A stretch of DNA of 18,370 nt from Pseudomonadota bacterium (GTDB taxonomy: Bacteria; Pseudomonadota; Alphaproteobacteria; Caulobacterales; Caulobacteraceae), in the NCBI GenBank assembly GCA_023428785.1, contig JAEYWU010000042.1, positions 1 through 18,370 of the forward strand, in the 5' to 3' direction. The notes under the pieces were generated by a model, which worked only from the letters and a program-made list of their open reading frames with translations, was not told where the DNA came from and did no database searches. Each line of letters starts with the position of its first letter. Position 1 is the first letter of the stretch. Position numbers and translations under genes: made by a program. This document shows, one piece after another, positions 13,361 to 18,370 of this stretch.

Positions 13361-14595
13361 GGTCAGGCCATCGGGCGCAAGGCCTGACGACGCGGCGGCT
13401 CATCGCAGCCGCCGCGCTCGCGGTCGCTTCGATCCTTGCCGCCTGTGGGACCATCGACCGCACGTCGCCGGACAGCGTGCCGCCTCCCCTTGCCGTCGCC
13501 GGCGAACACGACCCGCGTATCCGGACCAGTGATCCCGCCCGGCTGGCCGCCCTCGTCGGCGACATGGAGCGCCGGGTCATCCGCGCCGACCGACCCCAGA
13601 CCATCCTCGCCCTCTCGGGCGGCGGCGCGAACGGAGCCTATGGCGCGGGCCTGCTCTATGGCTGGTCCGAAGCCGGCGACCGGCCGGAGTTCGACATCGT
13701 CACCGGCGTCTCCACCGGCGCCCTGGCCGCACCCTTCGCCTTTCTCGGCCCGGACTGGGACGACCAGCTGCTCCTGGCCTTCGTGGGCGGCGAGGCCGAA
13801 CAGCTTCTCCAGCCGCACGGCCTGCCCTTCCTGCGCCAGCCCAGCCTCCTGAGCGACAGGGGGCTGAGAGAACTGGTCGGCCGCTACGTCACGCGCGAGC
13901 TCCTGGCCGCCATCGCCGCTGAACACGCCCAGGGGCGTCGCCTGCTCGTCGGCACTACCAATCTCGACACCCAGGAGACCGTCATCTGGGACATGGGCGC
14001 GCTCGCGACCGAAGGTGGGGACGACGCCCTCGCCCTTTTCCGCGATGTCCTCGTCGCCTCGGCCAGCATCCCGGGCGTCTTCCCACCGGTCATGATCCCG
14101 GCCACGCGGGCCGATGGAGAGGTCGTGCTGGAAATGCACGTCGATGGCGGTGTCAACGCGCCTTTCCTGGCCATTCCGGAAGACCTGCTCATGTGGACCA
14201 GCCCGGTCCCGCCCGCCCACGAGGGGCGGCTCTATGTGGTGGTGAACGGCCAGGCCGGGCGCGACGCCGATCTCACCGAGGGTGACATCCAGGGCATCCT
14301 GTCGCGCGCCTATGACAGTATGAGCCGGGCCTCGGTCCGGGTCCATCTGGCCGCGACCGCCGCCTTCGCCGACCGCAACGGCATGAGCATGTCGGTCTCC
14401 GCCATCCCGGACAATCTCTCGGCGTCCAGCCTCAGCTTCGACATGGCCTCGATGCTAAACCGTTTCGCCGAAGGCCGGGCCCGCGCCCATGAGGGCGCCT
14501 GGACGCCGTTCGCACCACTCTCCGAATCTCCGGCCAGCGCCCTCGGTGACCTGCTCGACCGCGACGCCACGGGGCCCGGCGCGGAGCGCCCATAG
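13324..14595 (+). CDS. Patatin-like phospholipase lipoprotein (start uncertain)
   Basis: A predicted acyl hydrolase or phospholipase anchored to an envelope membrane. Motifs, numbered from the GTG at 13324: lipobox ILAAC (C41), anion-hole SGGGANGAYGAG (98-109), nucleophile GVSTG (S130) and DGG (D274-G276), which make up the Ser-Asp dyad. No ATG, GTG or TTG lies between fumC and the lipobox. The nearest standard start is GTG at 13324, inside fumC, with GAGGA nine bases upstream; it gives a long 40-residue leader. CTG at 13384 would give a classical signal peptide beginning (M)TTRRLIAAAA. ATG at 13564 would drop the signal and is unlikely. Length is 423 residues from GTG, 403 from CTG. Likely coupled to fumC translation. 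The stop is TAG. Confidence 0.85.
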   Translation: MGAPRKDDLAGLRSGHRAQGLTTRRLIAAAALAVASILAACGTIDRTSPDSVPPPLAVAGEHDPRIRTSDPARLAALVGDMERRVIRADRPQTILALSGGGANGAYGAGLLYGWSEAGDRPEFDIVTGVSTGALAAPFAFLGPDWDDQLLLAFVGGEAEQLLQPHGLPFLRQPSLLSDRGLRELVGRYVTRELLAAIAAEHAQGRRLLVGTTNLDTQETVIWDMGALATEGGDDALALFRDVLVASASIPGVFPPVMIPATRADGEVVLEMHVDGGVNAPFLAIPEDLLMWTSPVPPAHEGRLYVVVNGQAGRDADLTEGDIQGILSRAYDSMSRASVRVHLAATAAFADRNGMSMSVSAIPDNLSASSLSFDMASMLNRFAEGRARAHEGAWTPFAPLSESPASALGDLLDRDATGPGAERP

Positions 14596-14598
14596 GAA

Positions 14599-14624
14599 AG
14601 GCCCCGACGTAACCGCCGGGGCCT
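14599..14624. terminator. Bidirectional terminator between patatin and DUF2171 genes
   Basis: AGGCCCCG (14599-14606) and CGGGGCCT (14617-14624) form an 8-bp stem with a 10-nt loop. It begins 4 bp after the patatin stop and ends 23 bp before the stop of the convergent DUF2171 gene. Short T-runs follow on both strands (GTTT on plus, TTT on minus), so it can serve both genes. Confidence 0.75.
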
Positions 14625-14646
14625 GTTTCGAAACCGGACCTGAAGC

Positions 14647-14874
14647 CTACTGCTTTTCGGTCCAGCGGTCCTTGGCCTGGTCTTCGGTCAGGCTCAGATG
14701 GACGTGCTCATCGACCCGCTCGACCCAGCTGACCGGAATCATCCGGTGCTTGAAGCCCGTCTCCAGGTCCATCTTGGCCAGTTCGATTTCGTCGCCCTTC
14801 ACATGGTCCACGCGGCCGATCCGGTTCCCGTCCGACGCGATGACGTCCATGTGTTCCTTGATGTTGCCGATCAT
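14647..14874 (-). CDS. DUF2171 family protein
   Basis: A 75-residue protein of a small family without known function, widespread in alphaproteobacteria. The conserved pattern is visible: IKEHMDVIASDGNRIGRVDHVKGDEIELAKMD (5-36), then HRMIPVSWVERVDEHVHL (43-60) and a final acidic/basic helix ending in W. The beta-rich, charged N-terminal part resembles PRC-barrel-like folds (inference). No signal peptide. GAGGAG lies 8 nt before the ATG. The 5' untranslated region contains a possible GGCGGC/GCCGCC hairpin (14896-14912). It is divergent from the second NUDIX gene (99 bp). Confidence 0.85.
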   Translation of the reverse strand: MIGNIKEHMDVIASDGNRIGRVDHVKGDEIELAKMDLETGFKHRMIPVSWVERVDEHVHLSLTEDQAKDRWTEKQ

Positions 14875-14973
14875 GGCGATGTCTCCTCTGGTGTCGGCGG
14901 CTCCTCGCCGCCTGCCCTGAACAACCGGCCGGATGCCCGCATCGTTCCCGCGACATCAGGCCCCGGCCGGGCT

Positions 14974-15630
14974 ATGGAACCGTCCATGGCCGATGATGTT
15001 TCGAACCCTTCGCCCGACGATGACGCCAGCGATCGCACCGCCCGCTTTACCGATCATCGAAAGGAGCTTCTGGCCCAGGCCTACCGCCCGCTCATGCATC
15101 ATGAGGGCGTCCTGCACACCCCCACCGGCCCGCTCGATTTCCGGCGCGACATCTACGAGATCGGCCGCGTCGCCGCGATCGTCCCCTATGACCCCGAGCG
15201 CGACCTGCTGGTGCTCCAGCGTCAGTTCCGGCTCGCCGCCCACCTGTCGGGCCCCGGTGTCCTGGTCGAACTGGCCGCCGGCATCATCGAGGACGGCGAG
15301 ACCGCCGAGGATTGCGCACGCCGCGAGATGGTCGAGGAACTGGGCGTCGCCCCGACCGACCTGATCCACGCCGTCGACTTCATGCCCTCGACCGGCTGGC
15401 TTGCCGAAGAGGCGCACCTGTTCATCGCCCGCGTCGACGCCTCCGCCCTGCCCGATCATGCCGGCGCTGCGGGAGAGGCCGAGTTCACCGAACCCTTCGC
15501 CGTCTCGCCCGAAATCGCCCTCAAGGCCGTCGACGAAGGCCGCATGCGCAACGGCTTCACCATCCTGGGCCTGCTCTGGTTCGCCCGTCACCGCGAAGCG
15601 ATCCGTGCGCGCTGGGGCTTTTCGGGCTAG
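14974..15630 (+). CDS. NUDIX hydrolase, ADP-ribose pyrophosphatase type
   Basis: A predicted cytosolic hydrolase of ADP-ribose or a related nucleoside diphosphate sugar, giving AMP plus a sugar phosphate. The 218-residue protein has an N-terminal strand region (about 45-70, YEIGRVAAIVPYD), then VLQRQFRLAAH and ELAAGIIEDGE, as in ADP-ribose pyrophosphatases. The NUDIX box is canonical: G103, E109, R117-E118, E121-E122 and G124. Two in-frame ATGs compete: 14974 (MEPSMADD) and 14986 (MADD, 214 residues); neither has a strong Shine-Dalgarno, though GGA lies 7 nt before the second. DUF4169 follows after 9 bp and is probably in the same operon. The stop is TAG. Confidence 0.9.
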   Translation: MEPSMADDVSNPSPDDDASDRTARFTDHRKELLAQAYRPLMHHEGVLHTPTGPLDFRRDIYEIGRVAAIVPYDPERDLLVLQRQFRLAAHLSGPGVLVELAAGIIEDGETAEDCARREMVEELGVAPTDLIHAVDFMPSTGWLAEEAHLFIARVDASALPDHAGAAGEAEFTEPFAVSPEIALKAVDEGRMRNGFTILGLLWFARHREAIRARWGFSG

Positions 15631-15639
15631 GCTGCCCGC

Positions 15640-15840
15640 ATGGCCGAGATCATCAACCTGAACAAGGCGAGGAAGGCCCGTGACAAGGCCGAGGCCAAGG
15701 TGCGCGCCGCGAACAACCGCGCCGAGCACGGCGTTCCAAAAGCGGACCGCGACCGGGCCGACGCCGAGCGAGACCGACGCAACCACGAACTCGACGGCGC
15801 CCGCATCCAGCACTCCGACGAGGACGAGCCGGCGACCTAA
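15640..15840 (+). CDS. DUF4169 family small basic protein
   Basis: A 66-residue, highly charged and probably entirely helical protein. It begins MAEIINLNKARKARDKAEAK, the hallmark of DUF4169, and continues NNRAEHGVPKADRDRADAERDRRNHELDGARI. The family is alphaproteobacterial and its function is unknown. It starts 9 bp after the NUDIX stop, so it is likely co-transcribed and perhaps translationally coupled. The TAA stop (15838-15840) overlaps the TAG stop of the convergent EamA gene (15837-15839, minus strand). Confidence 0.85.
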   Translation: MAEIINLNKARKARDKAEAKVRAANNRAEHGVPKADRDRADAERDRRNHELDGARIQHSDEDEPAT

Positions 15841-16754
15841 GCCGTCCTCGGCGCCCGGATCAGCAGGATCTGCCCGCCAAGCACCAGGGCGATGCCCAGC
15901 ACCGCCTCCCAGCCGAAGCGCGCATCCTCGAAGATTACCGACATGCCCAGGGCGATCGGCGGCGTGATCGCCGAGATGTAGCTGGCCAGCGCATAGCCCT
16001 TGGCCCGCGCCAGGATGAAGTAGAGCGCGAAGGCCACGACCGATCCGAAGATCGACAGATAGAACAGCGAGCCGATGTAGGCCGGCGTCAGTTCAAGGGT
16101 GAACTCGACCCCCGTCACCAGCCCGTACAGGAAGACCAGCGCCGAACCGTAGGCCATGGCCCAAGCGACAGACCCCAGCACCGGCGCGCCTTCCTTCTGC
16201 GCCTTCCAGGCGGCGAGGTTGCCGCTGGCCGCGATGACCATGGCCACGAGCGCGATGATCAGCCCGAAGACCGCCTCCTCGCCCCCGCCTGCCCGGCGAA
16301 GTTCGGCGACGAACATGGCCGCCACGCCCACCACGCCGAGCCCCGCCCCGACCCAGGCGCGCCAGTCGGCCTTCTGCCCCAGCAACACCCGGAACAGCAC
16401 CAGATTGGCGAAGGCCAGCCCGGCGAAGATCACCGCCACCACGGCCGAGGCGATGTGCTGCTCGGCCTCATAGACCATCGAATACTGGATCGAGAACGTC
16501 AGCACGCCCTGCCCGAAGACCGCCAGATGCTGGCTCCGCGTCAGGGCGATGGGCTCCTTCCTGATCCAGCAGAACAGGAACAGGCACAGGGCCGCCAGAG
16601 CGAAGCGATAGGTCACCGACGCCGCCGGATCGACCACGCCCAGCTGCAGGGTGATCGCGAACCAGGTCGTGCCCCAGATCAGGCTGCAAATCGCCACGGA
16701 GGTCAGCGATCTCAGGTCCACGGAGGACGAGGCGGGAACGACGGGCGTGGTCAC
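15837..16754 (-). CDS. EamA/DMT-superfamily inner-membrane transporter
   Basis: A predicted inner-membrane exporter or permease of small metabolites. The 305-residue protein has ten hydrophobic segments arranged as two EamA repeats, one starting at about residue 19 (VAICSLIWGTTWFAITLQLG) and the second at about 163 (GLIIALVAMVIAASGN). The WGTTWFA motif in the first helix is typical of the family. The start is GTG at 16754 with AGGA seven bases upstream. An overlapping out-of-frame ATG is closed within four codons. It is divergent from the YbaY-like lipoprotein gene (111 bp) and convergent with DUF4169, with a 4-bp overlap. The substrate cannot be predicted. Confidence 0.93.
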   Translation of the reverse strand: MTTPVVPASSSVDLRSLTSVAICSLIWGTTWFAITLQLGVVDPAASVTYRFALAALCLFLFCWIRKEPIALTRSQHLAVFGQGVLTFSIQYSMVYEAEQHIASAVVAVIFAGLAFANLVLFRVLLGQKADWRAWVGAGLGVVGVAAMFVAELRRAGGGEEAVFGLIIALVAMVIAASGNLAAWKAQKEGAPVLGSVAWAMAYGSALVFLYGLVTGVEFTLELTPAYIGSLFYLSIFGSVVAFALYFILARAKGYALASYISAITPPIALGMSVIFEDARFGWEAVLGIALVLGGQILLIRAPRTA

Positions 16755-16865
16755 GGTTTCATCCTGGATGAACGGATGGGTCGCCTATCACGTCGCCTGC
16801 TCAGCGTCCGTTCACGTCCGCCGACCGATCATGTCAAAGTCCCCGCTGATCATAAGGAAAAGCTC

Positions 16866-17294
16866 ATGCGCCTGCCCGCTCTCGCCCTTGCCGCCGCACT
16901 TCTGTCGGCTTGCGCGCCGGTTACAGCGCCTCCGACCGGCGGACCCGACATGGGCCACGGCATGACCACGGTGCAGGTCCGCGCGACCTATCGCGAGCGC
17001 ATCCTCCTGCCGCCGGGTCACGTCCTGACCGTCCGGATCGAGGACGTCAGCCGCGCCGACGCCCCTGCCCGGATTTTGGCTGAACACACCGAGACACTCG
17101 ACGGTCGCGGCCCGCCGTATGCGGTCACCCTCGGATTTCCCTCCAGCCAGATCGATCCCCGCCACACCTATGCGGCGCGTGCCGAAATCCGCGACCCGGA
17201 GGGCCGCCTGCGGTTCGTGACCGACACGCGCCACGCCATCCTGACGAACGGCGCCCCGGCAAACGTGGATATCGTGATGGTGGCCGCGCGCTAG
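16866..17294 (+). CDS. YbaY-family lipoprotein (YscW/YbaY type)
   Basis: A predicted envelope lipoprotein of 142 residues. The signal peptide MRLPALALAAALLSAC ends in lipobox LLSAC (C16). After a short Pro/Gly linker, one beta-sandwich domain (about 35-140) matches PF09619: VQVRATYRERILLPPGHVLTVRIEDVS, then YAVTLGFPSSQIDPRHTYAARAEIRD and LRFVTDTRHAILTNG. The cellular role of YbaY is unclear; related YscW acts as a secretin pilot in type III secretion, but no secretion genes are nearby. AAGGAA lies 6 nt before the ATG at 16866; the longer open frame upstream belongs to the antisense of the EamA gene. Its TAG interlocks with the Coq4 stop in CTAG (17291-17294). Confidence 0.9.
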   Translation: MRLPALALAAALLSACAPVTAPPTGGPDMGHGMTTVQVRATYRERILLPPGHVLTVRIEDVSRADAPARILAEHTETLDGRGPPYAVTLGFPSSQIDPRHTYAARAEIRDPEGRLRFVTDTRHAILTNGAPANVDIVMVAAR

Positions 17295-18052
17295 GCGGCC
17301 TTGCCGAGTTGCAGCCGGCTGCGCACCTCGACCGGCACGGACTGGTAGGTGTGCGGGGTCCGGATTCCGAGCCGCGCGCGCGCCGCCTCCAGCGGTTCCG
17401 CGAAAAGGGCCTCATAGTCTTGCGCTGGCAGCCACTGGGCTTTCCTGCCATTGCGCCAGGCCTCGGCCACCGCCTTGCGCGACGGCACCGAACGCGCCCC
17501 GCGCCGGATCTCATTGGCGGCCCCCAGCCCGATGAACAGGAAGCCCAGGCTTCGGGTCTGGGCATGCGAGAAGCTGACCACGCAGGCCTCGCCCAGCGCA
17601 TCGCGGCCATAGCCGGTCAGGACGTGCCAGATGTCGTGGATGTCGCGGATACGGCGCCCGTACCAGGCGTAGAGGTTCGGCGCCTCGATCTCGGCCCGGA
17701 CCTGCCGGCTCTGTTCGGCCAGGCCCTCGGCCGACAGATTCTCTTCGGCCATGAAGTCGCGATAGGCTGCGCCGACCGTGCCCGGCTCGAACTGCGCCAG
17801 CCAGGCCCGGTCGTTCAGCTTCTCGTTCAACTCGACCCGTTGATAGGCCAGCCGTGCGCCGCCCGGCGTACGCAGCAGCCGCCTCACGCCCCAAGGAATT
17901 GAGCGTCCGGTCAGGGCCTCCATGATCTCGAAGACCTGGGTGGTGTCTTCCTTGTCGGCGACCAGGCGGCGAAAGGCCCGCATGGCGCGCACCGGCTGCA
18001 TGCGTCGGCCGAGATAGACGGCTTCTGCGGAAAGGACGTCGGCGGCTGTCAC
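17291..18052 (-). CDS. Coq4-family ubiquinone biosynthesis protein
   Basis: A homologue of eukaryotic COQ4, needed for coenzyme Q synthesis; recent work on COQ4 links it to C1 decarboxylation/hydroxylation of the ring. The 253-residue protein has the diagnostic metal-binding motif HDxxH-x11-E exactly: H139, D140, H143 and E155 in RDIHDIWHVLTGYGRDALGE. QVFEIMEALTG near residue 40 and FEPGTVGAAYRDFM (88-101) are also family-like. There is no signal or membrane segment, so it is probably a peripheral cytosolic protein. The start is GTG at 18052 with GGGAG six bases upstream. It is divergent from the ribbon-helix-helix gene (124 bp) and convergent with the YbaY lipoprotein (4-bp overlap). Confidence 0.9.
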   Translation of the reverse strand: MTAADVLSAEAVYLGRRMQPVRAMRAFRRLVADKEDTTQVFEIMEALTGRSIPWGVRRLLRTPGGARLAYQRVELNEKLNDRAWLAQFEPGTVGAAYRDFMAEENLSAEGLAEQSRQVRAEIEAPNLYAWYGRRIRDIHDIWHVLTGYGRDALGEACVVSFSHAQTRSLGFLFIGLGAANEIRRGARSVPSRKAVAEAWRNGRKAQWLPAQDYEALFAEPLEAARARLGIRTPHTYQSVPVEVRSRLQLGKAA

Positions 18053-18142
18053 CCGAGGCTCCCGGTCACGGCCGGTGGCCCCGGCTCTGTACCCTCATCC
18101 TGACGCGAGACAGGGTCCGTTGCAAGACAAGACGCACCCGGC

Positions 18143-18170
18143 TTCACCGTCGCGTGTGACCGCCTATAGT
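18143..18170 (+). promoter_or_regulatory. Predicted promoter of the ribbon-helix-helix gene
   Basis: TTCACC (18143-18148), a 16-bp spacer and TATAGT (18165-18170) form a promoter-like pair. The predicted transcription start, about 7 nt after the -10, coincides with the ATG at 18177, so the mRNA would have no leader. There is also no Shine-Dalgarno before that ATG. Confidence 0.5.
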
Positions 18171-18176
18171 CAGCCC

Positions 18177-18370
18177 ATGCCCACCTTGAAGAAGCGCTCG
18201 ATCAGCCTGGCCGGCCACGCCACGTCCCTGGCGCTTGAGCCCGAGTTCTGGGCCGTGCTCGACGCCATGGCCGAAGCCGAAGGCTCAAGCCTCGCCAGCC
18301 TCGTCACTCGCATAGACACAGGCCGCGGCGAGCGCCCGCTCGCCGCGGCCTGCCGCGGCGCCCCCCGTGT
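18177..18370 (+). CDS. Ribbon-helix-helix domain protein (partial, cut by window end)
   Basis: The first 64 codons of a small DNA-binding-type protein. MPTLKKRSISLAGHATSLALEPEFWAVLDAMAEAEGSSLASLVTRID fits the RHH_4 family (PF13467): a beta strand with KRSISLAGHATSLALE, then two helices. Members are usually 70-110 residues and are uncharacterised, possibly transcription regulators. The start is the ATG at 18177; no Shine-Dalgarno precedes it and the predicted promoter would make a leaderless mRNA. A 16-bp perfect inverted repeat lies inside the reading frame at 18319-18352. The 3' end lies outside the window. Confidence 0.85.
   Translation, partial: MPTLKKRSISLAGHATSLALEPEFWAVLDAMAEAEGSSLASLVTRIDTGRGERPLAAACRGAPR
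18319..18352. repeat. Perfect 16-bp inverted repeat with a 2-nt loop
   Basis: CAGGCCGCGGCGAGCG (18319-18334) is followed after CC by its exact reverse complement (18337-18352). It lies within the ribbon-helix-helix reading frame, encoding a segment around TGRGERPLAAA. No T-run follows, so it does not look like a terminator. Confidence 0.85.

Noticed and set aside
13363..14346. 327-codon open frame on the minus strand opposite the patatin gene
   Set aside because: Antisense to clear patatin motifs, with low-complexity Gly/Asp/Arg/Val composition and no convincing ribosome site.
16812..17234. 140-codon minus-strand frame opposite the YbaY lipoprotein
   Set aside because: Antisense to a gene with a clear lipobox, domain and Shine-Dalgarno; it has no motif of its own.

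Overview
The window looks like an ordinary chromosomal stretch of a GC-rich alphaproteobacterium of the Caulobacterales type; Brevundimonas is my best guess, by inference only. The reasons are the uniformly high GC, a Coq4-family protein, small alphaproteobacterial families (DUF4169, DUF2171, the RHH_4 ribbon-helix-helix family), an alphaproteobacterial SOS-type motif (GAAC-N7-GAAC), and the mix of TonB-free periplasmic hydrolases and lipoproteins. I see no insertion sequence, prophage, CRISPR array or obvious island. The genes are densely packed on both strands.

Layout. 1-3833 (minus strand): triosephosphate isomerase (tpiA), an M24 peptidase, then the ribosomal stalk genes rplJ-rplL with their own promoter, long leader and terminator, and upstream of these a NUDIX hydrolase. 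3834-4106 is a gene-free divergent spacer. 4107-7152: a TPR plus aspartyl/asparaginyl beta-hydroxylase protein, convergent with methionyl-tRNA synthetase (metG), then tRNA-Thr(UGU). 7165-10007: an HSL-type esterase directly behind the tRNA, a lipoprotein cytochrome c, and a convergent secreted M28 aminopeptidase/carboxypeptidase. 10136-11890: a secreted legumain-like C13 peptidase with a 16-proline tract, a GFA-family zinc protein behind a candidate LexA box, and a convergent RusA-like Holliday-junction resolvase. 11969-14874: fumarase C (fumC), a patatin-like lipoprotein with an unusual start, a bidirectional terminator and a DUF2171 protein. 14974-18370: an ADP-ribose-type NUDIX hydrolase, DUF4169, an EamA/DMT exporter, a YbaY-type lipoprotein, Coq4, and the start of a ribbon-helix-helix regulator cut by the window end.

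How the genes fit together. Most are housekeeping genes: translation (rplJ, rplL, metG, tRNA-Thr), glycolysis and the TCA cycle (tpiA, fumC), and respiration (cytochrome c, Coq4). The rest are envelope hydrolases and lipoproteins. I do not find a convincing new multi-gene system. The points most worth a second look are: (1) a LexA-like box lying over a -10 element in front of the GFA gene; (2) four convergent gene pairs that share exactly four bases of stop codon, plus one that abuts within a perfect 16-bp palindrome; (3) TAG ending 14 of 21 genes in a GC-rich genome; (4) rplJ-rplL separated from both rplKA and rpoBC; (5) a patatin lipoprotein whose only standard start lies inside fumC; (6) a stand-alone RusA resolvase; and (7) an apparently leaderless ribbon-helix-helix gene.
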